64,000 nt of DNA from positions 71,026,932-71,090,931 of the forward strand of contig CAMZMU010000027.1 in assembly GCA_947311845.1 (NCBI GenBank), in the 5' to 3' direction. The notes under the pieces are model-generated. The model was given only the letters and a program-made list of their open reading frames with translations. It was not told the origin of the DNA and did not search any database. The stretch is from Poa pratensis. Taxonomy: Eukaryota; Streptophyta; Magnoliopsida; Poales; Poaceae. Positions within the stretch are counted from its first letter, which is position 1, and each line of letters opens with the position of its first letter. The translations under genes and the position numbers were made by a program. Of the stretch, positions 44,880 to 55,660 are shown piece by piece.

Positions 44880-47800
44880 ATGAGTGAAACTCAACACAGC
44901 TGATGGTAACAAAATAAAGTTGTGAATAATGTTTACGTACATCTTGATTTCTTCGGTTGTTGAATCTCTCGTTGGTCCTAATGTGAATGTACTCGCAAAC
45001 GTAGAATCCACATAAATCAGTCCCCTGTGCCTGTTTATGGCAAGACTGTACAAGAATATAATTCAATCAAATAATAATCAAGTATGATAATGGTGCGCGG
45101 ACCTAGGTAGTACTACTTACGTCGTTCAGACGCCATGTCAGGTTCGGTTTCCATTCACCGGGTTCTTCCTTGATGAACGATTTCCAAACGCCGCCCGACA
45201 AAGAAAATGAACAAAGGAGTTATTAATTACTTGATATCAGGAAATGAACGAAAGAGGCGAAAAGAATTGAAATTACTCTGTGATCATATCAAAACAGGTC
45301 TTGAATTGTTTAGGATCTCTCCTTAATGAGTCAAGGATTTCAACTTCTCCAGCGTGAATGTTAATGACGAGAAGAATAAAGTGGAACCTGCGCACGTTTA
45401 TATACGCAGTCATGGATAACTCATCAGTTAAAACTTAACATCTGGTGAGCAAAATAGAATGTGTACAAGACAGTAACACTCACTTGAAGTTGTAAGGAAA
45501 AAGTATTTCGTTTATGTCACGTTGTCGCTTCAAAAACCTTAGCAAAATCCCCGGTGTCTCCTTGTTATAAAGGGGATTTTCTATGGTGACTTCATGAACT
45601 TTATCCGGGTTAATGAACCCAATGTCCGTGATTTCATCCATTTTGCATTCGAGAATCTTCATTCTGCATAATATAGCGCACAAAAGATTATAGTGAGCAT
45701 AATTACACACAATGAACGAGCTGAGCTAAAGACTTAAATTACAGAAATAAATCACTTACAGATAATAGCAACTGATGATAGATTTGTCGTGGGCCAGGAG
45801 ATTGTATAACTGAAAAAGTTCGGTAAACTCAACAGACACAGCGTATTCTTGGAAGTAGTGCTCTTCCTTAACTGCCACCATGATTCCGATTGTCCCTTTC
45901 TTTGCGGCTTTCTTGTACCAGTTATGCAAATGACGCATTTTTGTTGTTAGGAACTTGACCTACTCGACCAAATTTTCCCCGGCAACATATTTATATGCTA
46001 GATCAGAGATGGGGTAATCAGTTGTCGAACCTATGTGTTGTTGAGCGGCCTTGTCGTCAAACACCTTGAGCGGGGGGACCGATTGTGCGTCTTGTTCTCC
46101 GAGCTGGGAAACTTGTTTCCCTTTTTCGGCTCCTCCGACTTATTGTCATATGACCTTCCAATAGAACGCTCATAGTCTGATGGCGGCTTTGGTGGAGGAT
46201 TCCATAAGGCAACGATGGTGCACTCAACGACCTTCGGAGGTATTTTCTCCCTTGGTGGCTCAGGCTTTTTCGGTCCAAAATAGGCTTTCTTGTAGGCCTT
46301 AACGATGGCATCATTTTCCTCGCGAGTCTTTTCCCCAGATCGCTTCTCAAGAGGCGGCGGTGTTTTCACCTTTGTAGCTTTCTTCTTAATCGGCGAACCG
46401 GTGTGGCGATTCCTCGGGAGCCACTTAACGGGCGCTTCCTCACGCGGCGGAGATCGAGATGGACTCGCGCTGGGGTCACTCTCGGGTAGGGGTGGACTTT
46501 GCTGCGGTGGACTGCTACAAGGAGGAGTCGGTGGCCTTGGCAAGGAGCCTGGAAAAGACGATGTATTTCTTGTTCCATAGGACGAAACCACGCTTGACTT
46601 CTCCCAATGTCTTCTCCTCGTCACCTCCAGTAATCTCAAGATCCATTGTTTCAAATCCCGGCATAGTTTCATCCACCCCGACACGAGCATATCCAGCTGG
46701 AATGTCACCAAGATGGTAGCTTGCTCCAGGTTGATTTGGTAAAGCATAGCCGACCGCCACCTTCAAGGATATGTTCCTCAATGACATATGTAGCTCACAA
46801 TCTGTCTTCTCCGTGACATCATCCATGGGGTAGCGAGCCGCTGGTGGTTCGAATGCAGATGCTTCTAGCTGTGTGGAACTCACGCTGCTTTTTTGCTGAG
46901 ATGGGGCGGCATCGGCTTGAGGATCTTCTAGCTGCAGCTGCTGAGATGCCCTTTGCTGACTAATTGAGTCTATTTGCTGCTGCTGCTGCTGCTGCTGCTG
47001 CACCTGACGTTCCAATTCCGATAACCGGTCTAACTCCTTTTTCCTCTTTCTCCCACGGCCTCTATAACTGTCAGTGCACTCCGGAAACCCTTCCTTCAAG
47101 GTGACACCGCCTCCATAGCCTCATAATCGTCCGTGTTCAGGATTCCCCAGGGCGAGTGTCAGCTCGTCGTTCTCTCTCTCTCGGGATGGTACTCTCCCTG
47201 TCAAACTTTATCTATTGCGTCTATAAGCAGCGAAGTGATTGTTTTAATATTTTTCCTTCCATTTTCCTTGTGCAACAATCTGCCCTGTCTGTGGGTCCAA
47301 CCCTGCCCCATGCGCGAACAACCAGAACATGGACCTCTCGGGCCAGTCCGATGTCTGTGGAGTGATCCCTTTAACAAGCAGTCTTGCTTCAAAGGCTTCC
47401 CACATAGGAATGGCAATCTTGTAGCCACCTGTCCCCAACCTATGGTGATATTGCTTCTTCTCAGCATTTACCTTATTTATGGCCGATCGGGCCACAACGG
47501 TAGACGATTTCTTATACACCACAAATACGGGCCAGTCGTGTTTTATCTTCTCTAGTGCTCCAGTGAAGTCTGGATCTACATTTTCATATTTTTGCCATAA
47601 TTTTTTCTTCCAGCTCTAGAATTGTGTGGCCATCTTCTTAAGAGTCCACAGTTTGACTTTCTCCTTCTTGCCTTCCGTGAGACTTTGCGGTAGGCTGAAG
47701 TGTGTCATGAGCGTCTCCCAGAGCAAATCTTTTGTAATTTGGTTGACATAACTAGCTCCATGCTTGTCGTCCTTCGGCTTATGCCATTCTGCAATGGTGA

Positions 47801-48273
47801 TCGGTATCATGTCCCTAACAAGAACTCCAGCTTGATTTATAAATTTACGGCGGTTCTCTGCGGGTTCCATCGATTCTCCATTTTCACTAACTTTGTCGAT
47901 GGGTAACCTTGGACCCTCGCCCGACATCCTTTTCGTCGAGCCTTGAGGACCTTGCTTTTTAGTAGATTTGCTCGATGATCCAGAGGGCTAAAAGAAAAAT
48001 GATTCGTTAATAAGTACAATACAAATCAATTAATGCATCTAGTGATCAACACACCCTTAATATATACACCTCGCCGGAGTTTGTTAAGGGCACTTCGTCG
48101 TCTCTTCTTTCTTCAGACTCAAGTCCATCACCGGAGTCGTTCAGAAATTGTGAGCTGGAATCATCGTCTTCTCCACTGGAATCTTCTCCACCGGCATCTG
48201 TTCCACGGGCACTCGCATATATAATTTGTTGCATTCGGTCTTCATTCTCGTCATCTCTCAAGGGGGCATCCAT
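44880..48273 (-). pseudogene. CACTA ORF2-type gene: Transposase_24-like region plus Ulp1-like protease
   Basis: Multi-exon gene. Exon 1 starts at ATG 48273 (acidic, 'GGEDSSGEDDDSSS') and ends at 48070; exon 2 starts at 47987 after a cttttag acceptor. Exon 2 has 'AGVLVRDMIPITIAEW' and 'KYHHRLGTGGYK'-type sequence ('QYHHRLGTGGYKIAIPMWEA', 'DWPERSMFWLFAHG'), the signature of the plant Ptta/En/Spm Transposase_24 family, broken by TAG at 47618-47616. Later parts have a poly-Gln tract (about 46980-47005), a beta-rich domain ('LGDIPAGYARVGVDETMPGF', about 46725-46560), a Pro/Lys-rich linker (46540-46050) and a C48-like protease: His in 'FHFILLVIN' (about 45385), Asp in 'EILDSL' (about 45335), Cys in 'DLCGFYVCEY' (about 45025). 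Frameshifts near 47120 and 46560 add to the stop. Exon limits after 47240 are approximate. Confidence 0.72.
46981..47005 (-). repeat. (CTG)n tract coding poly-Gln in the CACTA gene
   Basis: Eight to nine CTG/CTGCTG units on the plus strand; CAG codons on the gene strand, following 'LSELERQV'. Probably extends a coiled coil. Confidence 0.85.
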
Positions 48274-48521
48274 AGCTCAATGTCCCTGCAATCAATTATA
48301 TAGCAAATTTAAAATTCATAGCATCAAGATTACAAAGTACACAAATTTTAAACAACAATTACAAAACAACATGCATGAACCCTAATACATCACGAATAAT
48401 ATCACTAATACATCTCCCATGCATGAACCTCTCAAACTAACTTCGACCGGGTCCTGAGCCCGGGGTGCTGAGCCGCCGGCGCTGCGCATCCAAAGACAAG
48501 GAACCCTCATAGGGTCATAGC

Positions 48522-48833
48522 TCACGTGATAAGGAACCCTCTGAAGAAACGCCAACTATTGCTATACTGCCTATCCAACAAATACATGTAGCGACGGACG
48601 TGCTCGTCCTCCTCCCTTATACGGTGACGTACCACCTCCTCGGGGGCCGGCTCACTCTGCACCGAACGTGGCCCACGCGACTGCCACCAAAGAAGATCCA
48701 GGTCGACGACGTCACCCGGATTCCTCACCAAGCTGTGTGTCCCGGAAGGTAGCACCTCCCAGTGCCAGCCCGGTGGAGCCCAGTCCCAGACATCGCCCCT
48801 CTGGTCCAACAGGGACATCGTCGCCGAGAACAA
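48522..48833 (-). other. unassigned 103-codon ORF in CACTA
   Basis: MFSATMSLLDQRGDVWDWAP onward, Trp-rich, ending 'DRQYSNSWRFFRGFLIT'. It lies upstream of the protease gene, same strand. I do not recognise a domain. Composition looks protein-like, so it could be an exon of a decayed second CACTA gene. Confidence 0.35.
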
Positions 48834-48849
48834 TAAACTAAAAACACAA

Positions 48850-49060
48850 TTTTTATAAGACGATCATTCGAAATTGACTTAGCATTGCCTAATACATTTT
48901 CCTAAAACATTTCTAACTATAATAACATTTCCTAATACATTTCTAACAAGTACTAAATTTTCTAATAACATTTATAATACATTTCCTAATAACATTTCTA
49001 AATTTTCTAATAACATTTCTAATAAATTTCCTAACACTAAATTTCAAACACTAAAAATAC
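48850..49060. repeat. AT-rich short tandem repeats (cctaataacatttctaa-like)
   Basis: Six or more irregular copies of 'cctaataacatttctaa' and 'aatacatttcctaa' variants. Non-coding interior of the CACTA element. Confidence 0.75.
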
Positions 49061-49129
49061 AACACAACAAATCTACCTAAACTACACAACAAAGAAAACA
49101 CCTAAACTACACAACAAAAAACTACCTTG

Positions 49130-49500
49130 CTACGGATTTCGACCGGAGGAGGCTAGGGCGAGGTCGCCGACCGGCATTCGAGGCCGTGGAGGAGGAGGAG
49201 GGGGAGGCGGCATGGAGGAGGGCCTCGGGCGCGACAGCGGAGGAGGAGGGTGAGGCGGCTCGTGGAGGCGTGCCTTGGGCGCGACGCGGCGGAGAGGAGG
49301 AGGGCCTCGGGCGCGACGCGGCGGGGCAACAACGACGAAGGAGGAGGTGGGCCTCGGGCGCGACGCGACGGGGCAGCAACGGCGGTGTGGCAGCACAACG
49401 GCGCGGGCGGGGCAGCAACGGCAGCGTGGAGCCCAAAGACGGAGAGGCAGCGTCGATTTGGGAGGAGATGTGAAAAAATTGGGCGGAGGTAGCCCAAATT
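49130..49500. other. GC-rich block of the CACTA element
   Basis: Arg/Ala/Gly-rich ORFs overlap in five frames on both strands, built on 'ggcctcgggcgcgacgcgg' repeats. Such blocks are common near CACTA termini; no gene is supported. Confidence 0.5.
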
Positions 49501-49862
49501 GACTGAAACGGACCTTTAGTCCCGGTTCCAGCCACGAACCAGGACTAAAGGGTCACCAACCGGTACTAAAGGTCTCTCTGGGCCGCGAAATTTTGCGCGC
49601 GAAGCCCAGCGGACCTTTAGTCCTGGTTGGTGTTACCAACCGGTACTAAATGGGCTATTGTATTTTTTTCTCTTTTCATATTTTCTTGTTTCTTTTATAT
49701 CTTTTGATTTAATCGTCCAAATCAAGTCAAATTTGTTTTGTTTCTTCTGTTTTATGTTTTGCTTTATATCTATTTGTTTTAAGTTTTGTTTTTTTCCTAT
49801 TTTCTGATTTTCTTTTATAACATGCTTTTTGAATTGTTTTTTTCTAGTTTTTTTTTTCTTTT

Positions 49863-50030
49863 TCTGTTTTCTTTTATATACGTTGATTTACATGCTTTTT
49901 AAATTGTTTTTTCTAATTTCTTTTTATTTTTCTGTTTTCTTTTATATACTTTGATTTACATGCTTTTCCAATTGTTTTTTCTAGTTTCTTTTTCTGTTTT
50001 CTTTTATATACTTTGATTTACATGCTTATT
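49863..50030. repeat. T-rich tandem repeat, unit 62-68 bp
   Basis: Three units start with tctgttttcttttatata at 49863, 49931 and 49993, each followed by ttgatttacatgctt. Further diverged units reach back to about 49690. Confidence 0.85.
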
Positions 50031-50595
50031 ATTACACATCACCAACAGTTTTCAGAACACTGTTACATTATTACATAATCGGAGTAGGGGTAATGGCGCC
50101 GGCAATTTTAATAAAATTGCCCGCGCGTATTAGGGGGAACGGCGGGAGGAGCCAGCCCCGTTCGCGGCCGCTGGTTCTCGCGCGCACGTTTGCGGCGGAG
50201 GGCACGAGCCATGGATGATGAGTCTTTCAGCGCCCAGGCCAGCTCGGAGGCCTCCTTCGCCTTGAGCTGGCAGGCAGTCCTGGCTCACTGGACACAGTCG
50301 TCGCAGACAGACTGGAAGGGGGGTTCCATGGGCTCGTGCATCTGCGCCCCACAGCCCTCTTCCCCGTCGTCGCTCCAGTCGAAGTTGTCGTCCTCCTCCT
50401 TCTCCTCGGTGGGAGGAGCGGTGCTGGGGGGAGGATACGTGGCCAGGGCAACGCTGGGGTAGGACACGTGACTGACTCGAGTCGTGACCGCAAAGCCCGC
50501 CTTTAGTCCCGGTTGGTGTTACCAACCGGGACTAAAGAAGCACACAGCTCGTGTGTTTCTTTCAAGCGCTTGTGAGCCGTTAGATCAGGGATGTG

Positions 50596-51037
50596 TGTCG
50601 CAGCAGTGGAACATGGGGTTCCCCTAGTGCTGCCAAAGTGGGTCCACCCCATGTGGGCCCAAAATGAAGATGGACAAGGCCAAGACCCAAGTCAAGTTGG
50701 CGGGTTCACCGTCAACCCCACGAAGGCTAAGCAAGACCTACACCGACAAAGGGCTCCGGTCCTGGGGGCCTGCCGGGTCCCCGAACCAAGCGGGAAGGCA
50801 AGGAAGTCTCCGAGAGCCCGAGTTCCCGGCAGGAGGCCGGGCTCCCTCTCGGGTACCTCTTCGCACCACTGTGGATAAGCTCTCCACCTCATGCTAGAAG
50901 ACCTCAGAAGACTTGGGAAGCAAGGCGATGGTGGCGCGGGCCGGAGACATAGCCCGTGGTGGTGTCAGCCACTGTCCACCCCAAGGCGGACGCTCCCACC
51001 TAATCCAGAGGAGATGCTAGGCCGAGAAGAGGCCACG
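50596..51037 (+). repeat. Element 4 LTR, left half (split by Gypsy-3)
   Basis: From TGTCGCAGCAG (50596) to the Gypsy-3 insertion. The remainder is 59389-59888, ending CGACA, the inverse of the TGTCG start. The start is inferred from that 5-bp match, so it could be off by some tens of bases. No second LTR of this element is in the window. Confidence 0.5.
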
Positions 51038-51503
51038 TGATGTAGGTTGGTCCCGATTTTCACGGATTTGTGCGGAGTATGAGCGATGAACACGAAGAAC
51101 ACGCGATGAACACGAAGAACACAAAGAGGGGAAATCAACACACAAGGGTAAATAGCAAGTATCAACTCGGCAAGACTCAATTGGTAACAAATCCTCGAGG
51201 GTAGCCCCCAATTCTCTTCTCCCAAGCACACCTTACTCTTAGGATTGTTTGTCCAATTGGTCAATCCAACCAACCCAATCTAGCCACTCAAAGAGGGAAG
51301 ATTAGCAAGTAATCGCAACTACAAGCGGAAGCCTTGGTATCCATGCAGGGATCTTCTCCTCAAGAGGAGGCCTTGGTTCATCTCCACAAGGGGAGGCCTT
51401 GATTCATCTCCATAGGAGGAAAGAGACACTTTGAGAAGAAGGAGCAAGGCTCTACTTTAGTTCCCAAATCATAGTCTAACCCTAACCCTAGGAAGGGGAC
51501 GAA

Positions 51504-51512
51504 CTATTTATA
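51504..51512 (-). promoter_or_regulatory. TATA box in Gypsy-3 3' LTR
   Basis: TATAAATAG on the minus strand; the same box is at 58787-58779 in the 5' LTR, where it would drive the genomic RNA. Confidence 0.65.
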
Positions 51513-51579
51513 CTCTAGATCCAAAGGGGATAAGATTACAAGACACGGGAGCCTTTTCAGCGCGCAGGCCCGCCCGCAG

Positions 51580-51830
51580 CGGTAGTACCGGACTGAACCC
51601 GGTAGTACCGGGCCAGTACCGGGGCCACTACCGGGATGGAACCCGACGACACCCGAGGCTCCCGGGAGATCCGGTAGTAGACCCGGTAGTTGGCGTGGTA
51701 GTACCGCGCCGGCGTGTGGTGGTAGTACCGGGGTGGACAAGAGCGGTAGTACCGGACCCGATGGTGTCTTCAACAGGTGCCATGTCAGGCGAGGGCGGTA
51801 GTACCGACTTGGACCCGGTATTACCACCCG
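51580..51830. repeat. GGTAGTACC motif array in Gypsy-3 3' LTR
   Basis: Six exact GGTAGTACC copies plus five variants (GGTAGTAGACC, GGTATTACC, CAGTACCGG and others) in 250 bases at irregular spacing, ending about 70 bases upstream of the TATA box on the element strand. The other LTR has eight exact copies at 58856-59114. Confidence 0.85.
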
Positions 51831-52096
51831 ATGCAGTTTGGGCTTCTTCTTGGCTGCTCTCTTGGCCATCTTCTTGGGTTTTCTCTTGGTCATCTTCTCC
51901 ACTCCATTGTGGGTCGTCGTAAAACTGGTTCCTGAGTATGCACAACGTATCCGAAGGAAGTAGCAACCCATTCAAAGGAGTGTCGAGATCACACATAGAT
52001 AGGAGTGAATTCACCTTATCATGGAGAGCTTGGACTCTTGCTCTTGTCATTGGACCATTTGATGGTGTTGTGTTGGTGTTGTGTGCCTAGGTTGCA

Positions 52097-55000
52097 CTAC
52101 ATCATCTCCCCCCCTTGGAAAAGAGTCATCCTCGACTCTTCGTCCTCATCATCACTTGGGTTTCCAAGGTAAGGTGAGATGTCGGCGACGTTGAAGGTGT
52201 CATGGACGCCGTACTTGGACTTGGATATGTCGATCTTGTATGCATTGTCGTTGATGCGCTTGAGAACCTTGAAAGGACCATCTCCTCTTGGCGCGAGCTT
52301 AGACTTTCTCTCATCGGGGAAGCGGTCCTTGCGTAGATGTAGCCAAACAAGGTCTCCTTCTTCAAAGATCATGGGGCGCTTGTTCTTGTTCATCTTCGTA
52401 GCATGGTCGTCGTTGTGCTTCTCAAGCGTGGCCCTTGTGTCTTCGTGTAGTTTCTTCATGTAAGCGGCGCGCTTGTCAAAGTCCATGTTGACTTGTTCTC
52501 GGAGTGGAAGTGGTAGCATGTCTAGCGCGGTGTAGGGGTTGGAGCCATAGACGACCTCGAAGGGTGTTCTCTTTGTTGCGCGATGTAGTGCTCGATTGTA
52601 GGCGAACTCGGCGTGTGGGATGCACTCTTCCCAATTCTTCAAGTTAGGCTTGATCAACACACGAAGGAGTGGAGAGGCTTCGGTTCACCACTTCGGTTTG
52701 GCCATCGGTTTGAGGGTGGTATGCGGTGGAGAATAGTTGCTTGATTCCCATCTTGGCCATCAAAGTCTTCCAAAAATAGCTCACGAACTTGACGTCACGA
52801 TCCGACACAATGGTCTTGGGCACTCCATGAAGACGGACGATTTCCCTGAAAAACAAAGTAGCAATGTGTGAAGCATCGTCGGTCTTGTTGCATGGTATAA
52901 AGTGTGCCATTTTAGAGAATCGATCAATGACGACAAAGATGGAATCCTTGTTTGTTTTAGTGCGTGGGAGTCCTAAGACAAAATCCATAGCAATGTCGGA
53001 CCATGGGTGATGTGGAATTGGCAAAGGTGTGTATAAGCCATGAGAGTTTAGAGTAGACTTAGCTTTGAGACATGTTGAACATCGTCGCACCAAGCGGTTC
53101 CACATCCCGGTACATCCTTGGCCAATAGTAGTTTGGAGAGCATGCAAAGGTCTTGTCACGTCCAAAGTGTCCCATTAAGACGCCTCCATGCGATTCCTTC
53201 AAAAGGACCAAACGAAGCGAAGACTCGGGTATACATAGTTTGTTAGCCTTAAACAAGAAACCTTGTGCAAATAGAAATCACCAATTCCTTTGTGCTCCGA
53301 ACATTGAGCGAAAATGTCTCCAAAGAAAGCATCGGTAGCATACAACTCTTTATCTCATCCAAACCCAAGACACTAATGTCAAGACGTGTAAGTAGGTTGG
53401 CCTTGCGGGATAGAGCATCCGCGACCACATTGTCTTTACCTTTCTTGTATTTGATTACAAAGGTAAAGACTCAATGAACTCAACCCACTTAGCATGTCTT
53501 TTGTTCAAATTTGTTTGACTTTTCAAATATTTCAAGGATTCATGGTCGGAATGAATGACAAATTCCTTAGGACGAAGGTAATGTTGCCACACATCCAAAA
53601 CACGAACCAAAGCAAATAACTCTTTGTCATAAATGGGGTAATTCAAGCGAGCTCCATCTAGTTTCTCACTATGGTATGCGATGGGTCTACCATTTTGCAT
53701 AAGCACTCCACCAATGCCCAATCCACTTGCATCGCATTCAATCTCAAATGTCTTAGAGAAATCCGGAAGGGCAAGGAGTGGTGCTTCGGTTAATAACCGT
53801 TTGAGCTCATTGAAAGCAAAATCATGTGCATTGCCCCAAATGAAAGGTACATTCTTCTTTGTAAGTTCATGGAGGGGGCAAGCAATTGTGGAAAAATCCT
53901 TGATGAAACGGCGGTAAAATCCGGCAAAACCAAGAAAACGTCTCAACTCCTCAAGTGACATCGGAAAAGGCCAAGTCCGAATTGCTTGTATCTTGCATCA
54001 TCAACTTCAACTCCATCCGAAGAAACAACAAAACCCAAGAAAACAAGTTTGTTGGTGGCAAAAGTGCACTTAGAAAGATTTGCATAAAGCTTTTCATTGC
54101 GAAGAACCAACAAAACTTGAGCAACATGAGAAGTGTGCTCTTCCAAAGATTTGCTATAATAAGGATGTCGTCAAAGTATACCACAACAAATTTCCAATGA
54201 AAGGACGCAAAACATGATTCATGAGACGCATAAAAGTAGAAGGTGCATTGGAAAGACCAAATGGCATGACAGCCACTCATAAAGACCAAGCTTTGTTTTA
54301 AATGCGGTCTTCCATTCATCACCTTCACACATTATTTGGTGATATCCACTTTTAAGATCAATTTTGGAGAATATAGCGGAACCACAAAGCTCATCAAGCA
54401 TATCATCAAGTCGAGGGATAGGATGGCGATACCGAACGGTTATGGCGTTGATGGGGCGACAATCCATGCAAAGGCGAAGAGTGTTGTCGTGCTTGGGTAC
54501 CAAGATGACGGGCACGGCGCACGGACTCAAGCTCTCGCGGATATGTCCCATGGCAAGAAGTTCTTGTATTTGCCGCTCGATCTCCTTTGTCTCTTCGGGG
54601 TTGGTGCGGTAAGGAGCGCGGTTTGGTAGCGGTGCGCCGGGAACAAGGTCGATGCGGTGCTCGATTCCGTAGAGGAGGTAGTCCCGGTGGCACTTCTTGA
54701 GGGAAGACATCTTCAAAGTCCTTCAAAAGAGACAACAAAGAAGGAGGAAGGTTTGTGAAGTGTTAGTCATAGAAACTTCACCCTTGCATATGAGCACATA
54801 GTGGAGGGTGGATGGGTTCTCTCTCAACTCCCTCATCTCTCTCTTTGTGGCAAATAGTGTAAGTTTTGTGGGAACTCTCTTTGAAGTGTCACACTCATTT
54901 GGCTTGTGGCTCTCACTCACTTTATGGTGGGTCTCTCGCTCACCACTCATCTCACTAGACGAACGATCTTGTTGTGCCCTTGCAATAGTCTTGGCGTTGT

Positions 55001-55660
55001 CGGCGATGACTTGACTTGGTGTCATGGGACGAAGGACGAAGGTCTTGTCGTTGTTCTTGAAGCTATAGTAGTTTGTCCTTCCATCATGCATAGCACCCTT
55101 GTCAAATTGCCATGGACGCCCAAGGAGTAAGTGACAAACGTTCATAGGCACAACATCACAATCAACCGTATCTTCATAGGCTCCAATCTTGAAGGACACT
55201 TGCACCATGTGTTGAATCTTGACGGCTCCGGTATCACTCAACCATTGCACATGGTAGGATGTGGGTGCTTCTTGAACTTCAAGTTGAGCTTATCACAAAG
55301 TTCTTTGCTCGCTAGGTTGTGGCAACTTCCACCATCTATGATGACCTTGATGGACTTTCCATTGATTCCCGCTCTTGTTTGGAACAAGTTGCATCTTTGG
55401 TCTTCTTCCACTTGAACATTGGTGGTTAGAGCTCTTGCCACAACCAAGGAAGGGTTGTTGTCGCCATCACAATAGATCTCACTTTCTTCTTCTTGAGCAC
55501 TTTGCATTGTGGCGACCTTGTTCAAAGCATTGTACTCATCTTCACTCATAGATTCATACTCTCCCATGTCATTGATGATCATGACCTTCTTGTTGGTGCA
55601 CTCAAAAGATTTGTGCCCTTGTCCGCCGCACTTGTAGCATTGCAAGAGTCTTGTGCCGGA
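52097..55660 (-). pseudogene. pol: Gypsy-3 nucleocapsid, protease, RT, RNase H, integrase (frameshifted)
   Basis: Pieces in order: 55645-55238 with a CX2CX4HX4C knuckle (CYKCGGQGHKSFEC) and protease site IIDGGSCHN; 55250-54723 (protease C-terminus, 'LLLGRPWQFDKGAMHDG'); 54716-54219 (RT fingers, '[19 protein letters not shown]', '[11 protein letters not shown]'); about 54240-53943 (RT palm, [10 protein letters not shown], shifted); 53961-53455 (RNase H, '[18 protein letters not shown]'); 53256-52644 (integrase zinc finger and core, '[18 protein letters not shown]', '[10 protein letters not shown]', '[14 protein letters not shown]'); 52660-52097 (integrase C-terminal domain, 'ISPYLGNPSDDEDEESR'). 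At least five frame changes. The DGG protease triad deviates from the usual D(S/T)G. Confidence 0.88.
52105..52120 (-). other. Gypsy-3 polypurine tract, inside the pol frame
   Basis: AAGGGGGGGAGA on the coding strand directly before the LTR. The integrase frame runs through it; the seven-G run here puts a TAG in frame four codons later. Confidence 0.8.

Larger units (their letters stand above)
44180..50540. mobile_element. CACTA (En/Spm-like) DNA transposon, right end lost
   Basis: Left terminus CACTAGTGGAAAACGGGG (44180) followed by subterminal repeats of 'tagtcccggttg' and its complement (44218-44390); the matching repeats recur at 49510-49650 and 50500-50538 ('tagtcccggttggtg' and 'accaaccgggactaaag'). 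This is the layout of Triticeae CACTA elements. It carries a minus-strand gene with Transposase_24-like and Ulp1-like domains but I find no TNP2 transposase, so it is probably non-autonomous. No CACTAGTGG terminus or 3-bp duplication is seen at the right; the end at 50540 marks the last subterminal repeat. Confidence 0.8.
51038..52104 (-). repeat. Gypsy-3 3' LTR
   Basis: 1067 bp. On the coding strand: C-terminal integrase extension first, then a GGTAGTACC-rich block (51575-51830), then TATAAATAG (51512-51504), then R/U5. Contains a 'ctaaccctaaccc' string that is not telomeric. Confidence 0.93.

Noticed and set aside
50611..50640. ccctagtg at 50622-50629 as the CACTA right terminus
   Set aside because: Reverse complement CACTAGGGGAACC fits the left end poorly and flanking trinucleotides (caa and ctg) do not match.
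51036..51045. Gypsy-3 LTR starting at TGTAGG (51041)
   Set aside because: That start gives no target duplication; starting three bases earlier at TGATGTAGG gives CCACG at both ends.
51474..51496. ctaaccctaaccctagg, telomere-like string
   Set aside because: Only two units and present in both Gypsy-3 LTRs at the same place; part of the LTR, not an interstitial telomere.
51580..51830. GGTAGTACC repeats as a CRISPR-like array
   Set aside because: Repeats are 9 bases with irregular spacing, inside a plant LTR; no CRISPR features.
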